Source: Boswellia sacra
Taxonomy: Eukaryota > Streptophyta > Magnoliopsida > Sapindales > Burseraceae
Direction of reading: 5' to 3'
Assembly: GCA_013180625.2 (NCBI GenBank)
Contig: SNVD02006955.1
Span: 62,001 to 126,000 of the forward strand
DNA: 64,000 nt
The notes under the pieces: model-generated
What the model was told of the DNA's origin: nothing
The model's input: the letters and a program-made list of their open reading frames with translations, nothing else
Databases searched by the model: none
Shown here: positions 31,444 to 44,597 of the stretch, one piece after another
Layout: the number at the start of each line of letters is the position of its first letter
How positions within the stretch are numbered: position 1 is the stretch's first letter
Program-made: the position numbers and the translations under genes

Positions 31444-32973
31444 TGATGAACACTTAAATATGCATGTTTAATAAGAGTTTAGTTCATCATATTGCATTAA
31501 TAGTGTCATTAAATTCCTCAACTTAAGCATATTTGTAGCATTTGCATCTTTGGAATTAATTTCTCTTAATTTTGGTTTTGTTACAGGTTCGGTAAAATGG
31601 GCATAACTCTCTATTTATAGCTCAGAATGGTGCAATTTTTAATGTTTTGGAAAGCTGATTTAATTGTCTACAAGATTGCATTTCACAAGAATCATCAAAT
31701 TCGGGCTCTTAGTGGACCAAAATTGGGCTTGAAGTGAACCCATCTACAGTCTCGGCCCAGTCTGACCAGGCCTCAGTATTTGGACCGTATCTCTCAAAAT
31801 ACGTATCCAAATTGTGCAAATCAATATGTTCTAGAAAGCTGAGAGAAATATCTACAACTTTCATGAAGACATGTGATTAAAATTCACAACGTTTCGATGT
31901 CAAAATTGATGGTCAAAGTCGGTGCCTAATGATCCCAATTGTCAAAGATATTTACAACTAATATTTGACAATTATGCCCTTGTAATTTGACAAGTTTGCC
32001 CCTGGATGTATCTATAAATAGAGGTGCCTTGTGACCCATTGGGGGCATCTTGGCCTTGGCTGGAACATTTTGGCTTTGGCTAGGATCTTGTATTGTGTTT
32101 TGTGTGTTTATGTTATTAATGAATTTCCTTTTTCTTGCATTTTATTTTCTTTCTATTATAATGTTCTTCTAATTTCTCTTTTGCTAAGGTGAAAGGGTGA
32201 AACCCTTGATATGAGAATAAGGATTCTCTAACCCTTAATATGTGCTTAATAATCTTAATCTTATAATGTTTATTCAATATGATTTATATTTAATTTCTTA
32301 ATCAATCTTGACACCACTCGTAAAGTGGAGGTCTTGATCCATTGTCGACAATCCTTGGCACATCAAATGCTTGGATCCTTTCTAGATGATGTATGGTTCT
32401 TCCTTACCGACACGAATCTAGTTAGGAACCTTGATTTGTTGTAGACATATGGTGATTGGCACATTGGATGCTTGAACCCATTTACAAGAAGTGGTATAAA
32501 TATTGGTAATGAAACAAATATAATTCATATAACTAAAATGGGTTAATTATCCTTATTTGAAATATCAAGGGCGGATCCCCTAACCTTAGCCTTCATTGTT
32601 ATTGTGTTAATTCCTCTTGTATTTTAATTATTCTATTGTTTATGAGCTTTTTATTTTATTTACTATGGTAGGTTCTACCACCTTATGAAATTGTTCTTTA
32701 ATTTACTATGGTTGGTTATACCACCTATTTCTATGGATAGTTTTACCTCCTCTTGCTTTTTGTTTTATATTTGAATGGTCGGTAATACCACCTACCATCT
32801 TACATACTTGTTGATATTATCATGTCACCTCTTTGAATCATCCATATTACATTTATTTAGCTTATAATTTGTAACGCTTAAATTCCCTTCCTCGTGGATC
32901 GACCCCGGTCTCACCGGGTTTTATTACTTCGACACTCCTATACTTGGGAGACAATCCTTTTTCGGATGTGTCA
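31444..32973 (+). repeat. Athila 3' LTR
   Basis: 1530 bp, from TGATGAACACTT to GGATGTGTCA, with TATA box at 32012-32021. Differences from the 5' LTR are scattered substitutions with little net length change. Confidence 0.93.
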
Positions 32974-33084
32974 CCACCACAGGGAATGCTGATATTGTGT
33001 CAACGGATGTTCCGACCACCATTGCACATGCCAACAATGATTCGACGGAGGTTGAGCAGCAGCCCAGTGCGATTGTACCATGAT
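32974..33084 (+). pseudogene. Tail of a MULE-borne gene, cut by the Athila insertion
   Basis: Immediately after the 3' LTR an open frame reads TGNADIVSTDVPTTIAH and ends EQQPSAIVP then TGA. It runs towards the minus-strand transposase at 33596, giving the convergent two-gene layout of MuDR-like elements. The remnant is too short for a family call. Its upstream part is not found left of 21350. Confidence 0.35.
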
Positions 33085-33595
33085 CTCGTGTCATGTATAT
33101 ATTATGTATAGTTACACATTTTTTTTAGTAGATAGTTTGTGGATATGTACATATTATTGTATAGTGACTTTTTTTTTATAGTCGTACTTGTTTTCCATGT
33201 ACAGTGGTATGAAAACTTGTGAATACATATTTTTTCGATTGTATTAACACAAACGTGTACCTGGAGCCCATTTCACTCATACATGAATGGTTTAGGCACA
33301 ACACACGTATGTTTTATACATTGACGAAGCACATAAATTCGGGTCTAATATATTGCCGTTAAGATAGTCTAACGACCATCGTATAGGTGCGAAAAAGCAT
33401 ATAAACTCGTGTTTAATACATTAATGTTACATACATACATTGACGAAGCACATAAGTGAATGTTTCATACATGAATATTTAATACAATGAGAAAATCACA
33501 TATATGAAAGTTATTATTAATTTGAACATGCCACAAATTGGAATACAATAAATATTACATAGACAAAATAAGTCCCTGGCTACATTTGGTAGTCT
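33085..33595. other. MULE spacer between convergent genes
   Basis: AT-rich non-coding DNA with short repeats ('acattgacgaagcacataa' near 33318 and 33438). Confidence 0.45.
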
Positions 33596-36426
33596 TCATC
33601 CCCTATCATGAAGTGGAACTGGGTTGTGGCAAGTTTGACGATTGTGCGCAGAACTTCCACATCGCCCGTAAGTTCGAGACGAGCTAGACTTATCGACGGA
33701 AGGGATTCGATTCTTTCGAGGAGGATCGGCTAGTCTCCTCATGACTGGTTGTAGAACCACTCTGCTATGAACCTCCTCAGGAACCATCCAATCCTCGCTA
33801 ACTCCAATAGGAACAACTGACAGAGCATATGCATGTAGTAATGTTTCAGTCGTATACCAATAGGCACAATAATCATGGCACATCAGTAAATTCATACCCT
33901 TGCAAACAGCTAATGCATGTGCACACGAAAGCTGGTCAAGATCAAACACCCGGCAAGGGCATGTACGAGCGTGCATGTCAACGATGCTAACACAGTCGTT
34001 GCCTCTACCCTCATACATAGTAATAGAGATACGACTAACCCTCATACGTTCTCATTCCTTTAAACGCTCCTCCATCAACTTGTTAGCCCACGGCGAGAGA
34101 TGTAATTCCGAGTTAGCAAATAACTGTCGACGCTCATAGAACCATTGCTACAAGTTGGCCCGGTAATAATCTGCTAACAATGTCACCGGGAGGAATCGAT
34201 GGTGTCGCAAGCAGTTGTTCATCGACTCAGCTATATTTGTTGTCATGATGTTATACCATCAACCATGAAACTATGAACGTGTCCATTTCTCGACTCTAAT
34301 ATCTTGAAGATAAGCTACTGCCGCTGGCATATACGATTCAATTTGTCACATATGATAGTTGAAATCAGCACAGTGATATGTCCTTGCAACTCGGTGGTAT
34401 ATATCCAACAAAGTCTTGTCCTTGAACGTTGCCTTCAAGTTACCCTTCAGGTGATGAGTGCACAATCAATGCAGTGCATGAGGAAAAACTACTATAATAG
34501 CTCGTTCAATGCTATGATGACGGTCAGAAATGAAAACAAGATCTCAGACATTTTGTACAACATGATCACGCAACTATCTCATGAACCAGGTCTAGGAGTC
34601 ATCATTTTCAGAATGCCCAACTCCAAATGCCAAGAGGTATATTTGCTTATTTTCATCCATACAAGAAGCTAAAAACATTGTATCTCTATATTTTCCTTTC
34701 AAAAAAGAACCATCAACTGCGATAACTGGCCTAATTGATGGTGCAAATCCAACAATAGAGGCCCCCATACTCATAAAAAAGTATCTAAAATGATTGTTGT
34801 CATCGGTTTCTAAGGAAGTTTTGGTCCCCAGCTTTGCTTTCTCAATCATGTACATGTACTGGGGGAGTAGTGTGAATGATTCCTCATGAGATCCGTGAAG
34901 TTTTTGCAAAGCTGCCTCCTTTTCCCTCCATGCTTTGTTGTATGTGATATTAACACCCAATGACTCCTGAACATCAGACATAATATCCTTTGGATGATAT
35001 ATTCTAGATGCCTCAATGAATTTGCTCTTGATATGTTTGCCAATGACATGTGTAGTTGTTTATTTGTAATTTGGGTGAAGTTTGGCTCCGGAGCACGTGT
35101 GATGGTCCTTATACTTTTTCAATCGGAAGAAATGTGAATCGGCTACCTTTGTGGCACGTAAATGCCATTTACAAGATTCAACACGGCAGACAACCTCAAA
35201 CCTTGTTGCATTGGAGTTTCTCACCTTGAATTGAAAGTTCCATCTTAGTGCCAAATTCGATAACTTCTCACGAATCTTAGTTTTGCTGTTAAACATCTGT
35301 CTAACCCCAAACTCAATCCCGTCAACTACAAATGAGGAAGCACATCATCGCCATCTGTGGATGATGAATGCACAATAGGCGGCATCCACCTGAATGTGTT
35401 AGCCCGACGATTGTCAATCTTGGAGCTTGAATTAGCTTCTTCATGTCTACGATTTGCATCCACTCTCGGCTCATTATTCGACACCGGATGTTGCTAATGT
35501 CCGTATAATGGAGGAGTAGGTGCGGAGCGAATTGGAGAAGGAACGGTAAACGGCACATCCTAGTTCACATCATTCAAGATCTCCATCTGTTCATCATTAT
35601 CAAAATGTGAACCGTCTACATCCTAGCCATCAACAATAAAATCATCCAAACCCTCAACATCATTCTCAATATGAATAGTGCAATCATCATTGTCATCGTC
35701 AACATGCTCACTAACATTATCACTACCATCATCATTATCTTCGTAATCTTCATTACCACTATCGTCATCATTAACATTAACATCATCACTAGCATTATCA
35801 ATATCAATATTACTTAAACTCTCAAACTCTCTAATGCTATCAAGATGACGTACCAATCTCGATAGCATCGACAGGGGCACCCCTTCTTCATTTTCAACTA
35901 AGATCCCAACTAACTCATGCCCTGCATACCCTGAATACTACTCAAACTCAATGCCAACGTCATCATTCAATTGTGGTTATGCACAAATAGGAGTGGACTC
36001 ACTTAATTGGTTGCTTCCACTTGCTGAGCGAAACATAAAGGGATGAGAAGATCTTTGTCGCCTACGTACTGCATCGGATCCTGACCTTTGTCTTCGCTTC
36101 TCCCTATCTTCAACTTTGACAATTAAGGGTGTATATGACTGTTGGTCCTCCAAACACTGTTGCATAAAGAAACAAACATCGTTGTCAGTCTCAATAGGAG
36201 TCAGCATTAGAGGAAGACCCTTAAAAGCAAATTGAACCTCTAAACTGATGTTATGCTTACGAAGATCCCAACCCATTTCAATACTAATAAACTCAACCAA
36301 CTCATTATAAGTAGCAGACCTACGAATTATCAATGGCTTTGCCCTCCCACCCGTGTATAAATAACCACCATTCTCTTGCATAGTTCAAGAACCATTGTAT
36401 AGCATAAGTGTGCGTAAAGTTTCCAT
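33596..36426 (-). pseudogene. MuDR-type MULE transposase, degraded
   Basis: Best start is ATG at 36426 (METLRTLMLYNGS), then TGA (36387-36385) where the family has Trp, then MQENGGYLYTGGRAKPLIIR. This is the PB1-like N-terminal domain of many plant MULE transposases. An acidic Asp/Asn stretch follows (about 35880-35623). The MuDR DNA-binding region includes FEVVCRVESCKWHLRA. The DDE core starts VIAVDGSFLKGKYRDTMFLA, with FISDRH one module later. YNIMTTNIAESMNNCL precedes the SWIM zinc finger (CPCRVFDLDQLSCAHALAVC). A zinc knuckle (CGSSAHNRQTC) ends it. One frameshift falls between 35623 and 35296. The rest is one frame with stops at about 34346, 34271, 34259, 34148 and 34052. Position and orientation fit a mudrA-type gene. 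Confidence 0.88.
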
Positions 36427-37240
36427 ATCCTGCATGATAGAGACATATCATATAAGTCCGTGCATAATAAATCATTACAAAATTGCTTATAAAAGGCATA
36501 AAAACAACATTTCTGCCTAAATGCTCGACGGAACTTGATGGTAAACACTCTACACTCGACAGTTATCTGACCACATGACGCACGACGACCGACGCTCGAC
36601 TAACGCGACACACGTATACTCGACACATGAACTTGATGAAATTTACATCCGACACTCATCACGTTCAGCACTCCACTCGATGCACTACCACGACGCTCAA
36701 TCCTATACACGACACTCGACTTGACCATCTGACATGTCGAGTGTCTATCCGACACAACCCCTCGACACTTGATAGAGCTCGACAAATCTCGTCTTCTTTC
36801 TCGTCGACTACGATACCAGATTTTCTCACAACGAATTCCAATTTCCAGCAAATGTTGACAAAAACCGCACTATCTCTAACCTTAGTTCACATACATATCC
36901 CTATTTTAAGCTATATCATGTGGTTGACAGTTACTGAAATAATAAATAACCAAAGCATTACAACCTATTGAAATTTTCAAGCCATTTAGAGAGAGAATAA
37001 CGAAAGTTTTTCTTACCTTGTTGCTCAGTTTCAGTTGTTGAAGATTGTTTCGGACAGTGATGTGTATGAAGAAGTGACTGGTTTCTTTGGTTCGTTTACT
37101 TTTTTTTTCTAAATTCAATTACATAAGGGTAAGGGTAATTGAGTTTTTTTGTCAAGAAAGTGTCTATGCATGAAAATTTTTCAGGATGTGTCCAAACTTC
37201 ACTAAGGGCCCCTAATTGTGTCCATTTTTTCAATTTTTCC
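36427..37240 (-). repeat. MULE promoter region and right terminal repeat
   Basis: Read on the minus strand from 37240: 'ggaaaaattgaaaaaatgga', then 'cacaattaggggcccttag'. A GGAAAAATT-type start is common for plant MULE termini. The matching left terminus is not present, because that side is lost at 32973. About 36540-36850 has many 'cgaca' and 'cactcgac' words, which look like a degenerate short repeat. Confidence 0.5.
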
Positions 37241-37249
37241 TAATTTAAA

Positions 37250-38655
37250 TTAATAACAAGATGGTACTAACAATTAAAAGTAAAAATGGTAGGCAGTACT
37301 ACTGACTATTCAAATGTAAAACAAAAATAAAAGGTGATAAAACCATCCATAGAAATACGTGATAAAACGTACCATGGTAAATAAAAGAACAAGTTCAAAA
37401 ATAATAAACGAGAATAAGTGAAATACATAAGTAAGAGAAGCCAACACAATAGCTAAGATCAGGGGATCCGCCCTTGATATATATCATATAAGGATAAATA
37501 ACCCAATTATAACTCAATTGGAATCCACACATCATGGAGGCTCCAATCGGAAGATATGTCATTTAAGCCTGTTTTAGTTATATGAATTATATTTGTTCTT
37601 ACCAATATTTATACAAATTCTTGTAAACGGGTTCAATTATCCAGTGTGCCAATCACTATATGTCTATAATAAATCAAGGTTCCTAACTAGACTTGTGTCG
37701 GTAAGGAAGGACCATACAACATCTAGAAAGGATTCAAACATTTGATGTGCCAAGAATTGTCTACAATAGATCAAGACCTCCACTTTATGAGTGGTGTCAA
37801 GATTGATTAAGAAAATAAATATAAAACATATAAAATAAGCAACACAATATTATGATTATTAAACACATGTCAAGGGTTAGAAAATCCTTATTCTTATATC
37901 AAGAGGTTCACCCTTTCACCTTAGCAAGAGAGAATTTAGCAAGACATTACACAAGAAAGAAAGGAAATTGTAAAAAGAAAATGATTTATTAATAACATTA
38001 AGAGAACAAAACATAAGGGAGAAAACACAATAATAAGAAATCCAAGCCAAAGCCAATATACCTTAATGGGGTCACGATGCACCTCTATTTATAGATACAT
38101 TCAGGGGCAAACTTGTCAAATTACAAAGAGACAATTATAAAATATCTTGTTGACGATTTGGATCATCATGTGCACCGACTTTGACCACCAATTTTGGCAT
38201 TGAATTATTTAGAATTTTGATTACATGTCTTCATGAGAGTTGTAGATATCTCTCTCAGTTTTCTAGAACATCTTGATTCATATGATTTGGATGCGTATAT
38301 CAAGAGACATGGTCAAAATACAGAGACATGGTCAGGCTAGACTGAAACTATAGATGGGTTCACTTCAAGCCCATTTTCGATCCATTAAGAGCCCGAATTT
38401 CATGATGCTTGTGAATATGACCGTGTAGATAATTTAATCAACTTTTCAAGAAATCAAGATTTGTATCATTCTGATCTATAAATAGAAAGTTATGCCTATT
38501 TTACGAAACCTATAACAAAAACCTAAAATTAAGATGAAGTTAATTCAAAAGATGCAAAGACTATAAATATGCTTAAGTTGAGGAATTTAATGATACTATT
38601 AGTGTAAAATAATGGATTAAGCTCTTATAAATCATACACTTTTAAGTGTTCATCA
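37250..38655 (-). repeat. Inverted Athila LTR inserted in the LINE
   Basis: On the minus strand it starts TGATGAACACTT at 38655 and matches the other LTRs. Visible landmarks are the A-rich leader, the TATA region near 38090, the block near 37900-37930 and 'gatccgccct' near 37465. It fades at about 37250-37280, within the GGT/ACC palindrome block, where the MULE terminus lies. So the MULE appears to have inserted into this LTR and the last ~200 bp are lost. Its sequence is clearly more diverged than the 21350/31444 pair. Confidence 0.85.
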
Positions 38656-41600
38656 TGGACCAAGTCATAAATATCCTCCACGAACTCCCGTCGAGTCCGA
38701 CATTGCTGCCAAAAAATACGATTGTTCCTCTCATACCTGATAAAATAAACCGTGGCAGAAAGAACCAGCCACGCAAGCACATATCCAAAATCTTTTTGAC
38801 TTTGAAGATGAGGGGATGACCATTGAAGAAGTGAATCCCATGAAAAGGACGGCCATGTCATGAGCGTCTTTACTATTATCACCCGCCAAATGAAAGAAGA
38901 AAAAGGACAGCAACAGAAAATATGCCCATGTATTTCTGTAGCTGATCCACACAAAGCACATGCTGCAGAGGATAGAGTGCCACGATGCTGAGGATGATCC
39001 ATAGTATATAACCTCCCTAATGAGGCCAACCAGAGGATAAAAGAGTGCCAAAGGACATGGCCAGGGAACCAGAGAAGATAATGAATAGAATTCATCGATC
39101 TTCTAGTCCATAGAATATCTCAAGCTGAGTCAATGGAAAAGATACTGGAAGAATGCCCTTTCAAACTTGATGATCTGTAGCCCCAACAGTTGGACGAATC
39201 TTGATTGAGTCCCAAATCAACCGAAGATCCGGTCCTCCAGACAGAAAAACCCAATCCCTATCCTGAATAATATCTGACACCCTGGCACCTAGAGGTAGAC
39301 CAGTGGATGATAAAGTCCGAAAATAAAACAAATCATACAAGGGTCCTTACGGTAATCAATAATCCTATCAAAGAGAGGTGTCCCTGCCATCTCTAATACA
39401 AGTGACAAATTTACCTCTGCACCAATCCCTACTGAGAAGAATCTTCCTTCAGGACCAAGAGGCACCAGACGTAACCCGAGCCTGCCAAAACAATCGACCC
39501 CGAAAAAGCACACAATGAATCGATGAAGACCAAGTGGAGGACTTGTTCGAGAGCAACCTCCAAATATGCTTCAGAATAGCTATTTGATTCCAATCCTTAA
39601 CCTATTTGATCCCCAAACCCCTCTCCCTCAAAGGGTAACAAATCGAAGTCAAGCTACCTTCGCCCCAAAACGAGACAAAGAAGCACCCTTCCAAAGGAAA
39701 GCAGCCAGAATACCCTCAATCGTCTACACCACAGCTACAAGTAAGATGAACATAGAGGACCAGTAGACCTGGATAGAAAACAACACTGACTTGATTAACT
39801 GGAGCTGACCAACATAAGTCAGAGTTGCAGATGTCCATAATTAGATCCTAGACAAGATCCTCTCAATGAAAGGCACACAATCTGAAAGTCACAACTGAGT
39901 ACTAATCAGAGGTACTCCTAAATATCTGACCAGTACAGTCCCAACTCAGAAACCAAGGATAGCCTGTAATGCAACTTGATTCTCCTCACTAATCCCTGAA
40001 AAGAAAACATGGCTCTTGGCCAAATTGATAATTAACCCTAAGAGCTGTGCATCTAAAGCATCTCTAACTACTCCTATAGAACCCACATCTACCCTACAAA
40101 AAATCATCAGATCATTCACAAAGCAAAGATGGGTGAGGGATACTTGTTGACATCACTAATGAAAATGAAACCCTGACAGTTGAGCAGCCTCTCGAATAAT
40201 ACCACTCAACCCCTCCATAGCTAACACGAAAAGGTATGGTGATAAAGGATCACCCTGTCGAACTCCTCTAGATGTAGTAAAAAAAACCATGAAGCTCCCC
40301 ATTCAGTGAAACTGAGAAGTGCACAGAGGATAGGCAGGTCTTGATCCACTGAATCATACACTCTGGAATATCGATAGTCCGTAACCCCACACAAATGAAA
40401 TTCTAGGTGACTGTATCAAAAGCTTTGCGAATATCCACTTTTAGTGCACACCTTGGTGGTGAAGTTCCAAGATAGTAATTACGCATGAGCTCCTGTGTCA
40501 ACAAAATAGCATCAAAAATCCTCCTCCCTAGGACCAAAGCAGACTGTGAACTCCCAATTACATTAGGTAAAAGTGCTTTAAACCAATTTAGTATCACTTT
40601 TGAGATACATTTATAAAGCATATTGCAACAAGAAATTGGCCCAAAATCACTCATGATCCTTGGATGCTCAACCTTGGGAACCAAAGCAATCCTGGTAACA
40701 TTAACACACCTAGGCATCCGACAGTTAGCAAAAAAATGTTGCACAGCAGCTCTAAACTCTACACCAATTATCCCTCAAGCTCTCTTAAAGAACAAAGAGG
40801 TGTATCCATCTGGCCCAGGAGCTTTGTCATCGAGAATAGAGAACAAAGCTATCCTGATCTCCTCATCAGTAATGGGGCAAACCAAAAAAAGCAACATCTC
40901 CTTAAAAACCCGCCCAAAAAAGAACCTAGAAGCATCCGCAATAGAAGGCCGAGTAGGAGCTATGAGGAGTCCTTGAAAAAATATCACCGCTAGCTGGCCT
41001 AAATCGCCCTGATCAGTAACCACCGTACCATCCTCATCCTCAAGCCGATGAATTTGGATCCTGACTTGTCGATGGATCAAAGACCTGTGAAAGAATTTAG
41101 TATTCCTATCCCCCAAAATGAGCCATTGAACTTTAGATCTCTGTCTAAAGAAAGCCTTCTCATCCTGACAGAGTCAATAATATCTCTTGCAAAAATCCCT
41201 CTCAGTTGAAATGCACTCTGTCAAAAATGGGCTCTCATCCAAAGCAACCTGAGCTGCAGTCCACTGAGCTCGGGAGTTAATAACCCTACTAGATATGTTA
41301 CTAGAATTTCAACCAAGCAAAGTCCTAAGTTCTCGATTCAACATACTGAGCTTCTGTGTGAATCGATACATGGGGTTGCCATCCGCTGGCGCATTCTACA
41401 CTCTCTAAATAAACTCCAAAAAATCCTCTCAATCAGCCCAGAAATTCATAAACTTAAAAGGAGTAGGCCCCTAATGTCTCTGATCTCCAAACCGAATAAC
41501 CATAGCACAATGATCCGAAATATCCCTAGAAAGAATCTCTGTAACAGTACCCGGCCAAGTCAAGAACAAGGAAGAACTGGCAAAGCTCCAGTCAAGTGCC

Positions 41601-42190
41601 CTCAGAATAGTCCCCTCTCCCTGTTGTCCTTTATGCCAGGTGTATCGAAGCCCAAAAGATGGAACCTGATCAACTCTGCATCATGAACACACTACCCAAA
41701 CTCATCCATATAACTATGTCAAGTCTGATCCCCACCAACCTTGTCTGAATACCTCAAGATAGCATTGAAATGACCTAATGCCATCCAAGGTAAATCTCCA
41801 AAGGCTGCAGGCTGATCCTTGATAAAGTCCTATAACTGCCAACGAATACCCGGGTCATTAGAACTATAAACAAAGACCAACCCAAATGAAATCTTATCTG
41901 ATAATCTGGTAGCCCGACAAACAACCCACTGAGGAGAACACTCAAATTGCTCATACTGTATAACATAGGTCCCAACAAACCAATATTTTACAGGCATCAG
42001 AATCCATGACATTCGACGAACCCCTAAGAAGGACAAACTATTGAAACCACTAACCCAAGATGCTGCTAATGAACCTTAGTCTCCAAAAGACCAATTATAC
42101 ACAAAGAAAATCTAGAAATCCAATTCCTTACCGCCTTTTGTGTAGAGAAGCCATTAAGGCTTCTAATATTCCAACATCCCATCATAGGAA
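38656..42190 (-). pseudogene. L1-type LINE ORF2: endonuclease and reverse transcriptase, degraded
   Basis: Endonuclease start: CWNIRSLNGFSTQKAV and LLETKVH (about 42180-42070). Middle: GDRNTKFFHRS near 41116, then PITDEEIRIALFSILDDKAP, GPDGYTSLFFK (RT motif 0/1). RT: VNVTRIALVPKVEHPRIMSD, FGPISCCNMLYKCISKVI, SSQSALVLGRRIFDAILLTQ, ALKVDIRKAFDTV. The catalytic box reads FVNDLMIF near 40120 where the family has F(A/V)DD, so the first Asp of the pair is Asn. The zinc-finger-like C-terminus (WLASLGRLYT, CALCGSATEIHGHIF) ends at the Athila LTR, where VHDEHLKVYDL reads into the LTR. Many stops and shifts are present. Confidence 0.88.
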
Positions 42191-42207
42191 ACTGGAATTA
42201 AACACAG

Positions 42208-43493
42208 CTAAAAAAGAAACAGTGAGTGGGGGCGCTTACCCCACCTAGCCCCATCGCCTCTCTTGGCCTTCTTACCCTTTTTACCTTTTCCCCTAAATGA
42301 AGGATCAATAGGCGGGCGAGTATCTAAAGGTATCAGAGCAGGAGTCTTGGAATCAGCCCCTATAAGTCTCAAAGGTGATGGAGTCGCTGGACTATCGGAC
42401 AAGGAAGCCTCTATGTTCGTAATACACTTCAAAACCCCAAAAGCCTATGCTGATCTGCCTCGAAGAGAGATAGTGAATTAGAACTCGAATCAAACTCTGA
42501 ACCTGAAATCGATGATGTAACATCATCACCAGGAACGACCATCAAAGCCCCATCACCCTCAGTTGGTCCTGTAATTATTGGGGCAGATACCTAATGCTCA
42601 ATATGAACTGTTGCTATGACATCAGGGACAATAGCCTTCCCGTTATCCTTCGAAACAGGGACTGTAGTAGTAACTGGCACCTCAGCCCTGCTAGATGTAG
42701 AATGCAAAACAGGCGTAGGAGAGGTATGTCTAAATAGGGAACACTTAGTATAGTGTTTCATCTTCCACTCATATTCTACTCTGATCTTGATAGGCTCAGA
42801 AGATAGTTTGCACCGGATCGCAAAAGTCATGCACTGGAGAATGCTCCGCATCTAACTCAACACAAACCTGAGCATAAGATAATCGGGTCCACTCATAAGT
42901 CATTCTGTCACATGAAAGAGACCTTTCGACCATACCAGAAAAACTGCTAAGAGCTCTAGCTGACCATAGTGGAAAAGGCAATCCATGCAATCTAACCCAA
43001 ACCGGAATCCTAGAAATCCGATTCTTATCAAAAGAGAAGTGGGGATTCCAATTTGCAGGATAATGTTTTTCCCTCCAAACATCCAAGCTCCTCTCTCTAA
43101 AATACCATGGACCTCATCCTTAGTCCTAAAGCGAAAGATCAAAAGACCTGTGTTTGTGGAACGAACATCCTTCAACCCGCTAGATTTTCATGTGCGCCTG
43201 GCAATAAACTGTACAGCATGGAAAGACATGTCATAACCCAGGAAAAAACCCATAATACACCGCAGCCGCTCAGACTCATTATTATCTATCAACTCATCTG
43301 GCAATTCAAGAACAGACCCTGACACCTTATGCGCAACCGAATCCAAAGAAAAATAAGTGCTGGCCTTAGACACTCTCACCCTATCAGCCCAAGAACCTAG
43401 TGTTTGGGATTATTTGGTGTTGGTCTTAGGAAGGGGATGTGGATTGTTAGTGTTGGCGGGAGGGTTGGTAGGGTCAATTGCAGTGGGTGGCAT
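42208..43493 (-). pseudogene. LINE ORF1 (DUF4283-type nucleic-acid-binding protein), degraded
   Basis: ATG at 43493 opens MPPTAIDPTNPP. After a TAA at 43412-43410 the same frame continues LGSWADRVRVSKASTYFSLD, where SWADRV is the usual marker of plant L1 ORF1. Downstream: IMGFFLGYDMSFHAVQFI, then LIFRFRTKDEVHGILERGAW, MFGGKNIIL, and PVWVRLHGLPFPLWS, the DUF4283 domain in order. The C-terminal part (42850-42208) is Pro/Ser/Lys-rich and broken. The protein normally coats LINE RNA. Confidence 0.85.
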
Positions 43494-44597
43494 AGTGAAA
43501 GTGATGTGGTGTAAGATGAGGTTGGTGTGGTGTAGGATAAGGGTGGTGTGGTGAAGGATAAGAATATGTTGTGGCAAAAAGTAAAAAAAGTGACGGGCGT
43601 CAAAAGCACACAACAAAAAACTTCGTATGCAACCCAAACACAAACAAAAATAGCAACTCCACAGCAATCCAAGCATAAGCAAAGAAAGACAAAATGAAAT
43701 CACAAGAGAAGGGGTGAAAACTAGTCACCAAAACAGACATGAAAATTTGTATTGATAATAACTTTTAGCACCAACGTCTGTTTGCTATGAAACTTCCATC
43801 GATCAACTTGTTTTGTTTAGATCTATCTACCACTACCTTCGCCTGCCAAGAATGAAAAGTGAGGATATACTATACAGGCATAAAACAGTCACCAAGAATA
43901 CTATTCCAGCCGTAACTGCATTGTAGAGGCCATAAAATGGATCAGCACCAGTGGTGGTTGATACGACGTGTTGAAAGATTTCCAACGATATATTACACAC
44001 CCAAATCAGATACCAAAATTGCGCTTTAGAAGCAAAAAAAAAAAGAGTTCGGAAGATACTGTTCCAGCGAGAAACTCCTCGGCTATCCGCAGCAACAACA
44101 AAAGTGCACATGAATAATTATATGAAGATAACTTCCAACATCGATGTCTATTTGCTATGAGATTTCCACCGATCAACTCGTTTTGCGAAGACCTTTTCAC
44201 TGCTACCTCGCTCTCCTGGAATGGATAACAAGAAAACACTGTAGATACAAAAAAAAAGTAACCCATGACACTATTCTGGTGACAACTCCGTTCGATGTTA
44301 AAATGGAACAAAAGCAGCGACGGTTGAAGCATCTCATCGAGATCTTTCTATCACTATCTTGCCCACTCAAATCAGACTTCAGAAACATACTGTAGAGACG
44401 AAACAATAGTTTGCCGAACACTGGTCCAGCGATATCTTCTCCCTCGGGCTGCTTCTGGCAACGAGAATGGTGCTGGAAGATTCCTCTCGTCAAGACCTTT
44501 CCAACGGTATCTTACCGCCCTGATCTGATGTCGATAGCGTCCGGTAGGAGTTCGACAAGTTGGCGGCCGTTCAGAGAAAATTTCAAAGAAAATATTT
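43494..44597. other. LINE 5' flank with imperfect repeats
   Basis: Two related segments begin near 43774 and 44141 (about 366 bp apart). They share 'gtct(g/a)tttgctatga', 'ttccatcgatcaactt/ttccaccgatcaactc' and 'tactgttccagc'-like words. Two looser copies of part of the unit occur near 44330-44430 and 44480-44530. This may be a repetitive LINE 5' UTR. The GC-rich CACCACA stretch at 43500-43560 is a short simple repeat. Confidence 0.5.

Larger units (their letters stand above)
21350..32973 (+). mobile_element. Athila-type Ty3/Gypsy LTR retrotransposon carrying a LOG gene copy, 11.6 kb
   Basis: Order: 5' LTR (21350-22879), tRNA-Asp primer site (22886-22903), gag, protease, reverse transcriptase, RNase H, integrase, an unassigned Cys-rich frame, a LONELY GUY-type sequence, a non-coding 3' region with repeats, polypurine tract, and 3' LTR (31444-32973). 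Both LTRs are 1530 bp and begin TGATGAAC and end GTGTCA. By eye they differ at some tens of positions, so insertion is not very recent. All pol domains carry frameshifts or stops. Five-base flanks are GAAAG on the left and CCACC on the right. No target duplication is visible, so one side has probably been rearranged after insertion. Confidence 0.92.

Noticed and set aside
35616..35807. Met/Ile-rich minus-strand frame
   Set aside because: Alternate reading of the Asp/Asn-rich acidic stretch of the MULE transposase.
40623..40993. Two overlapping plus-strand frames of 109-117 codons
   Set aside because: The minus strand encodes LINE reverse transcriptase motifs across the same bases.
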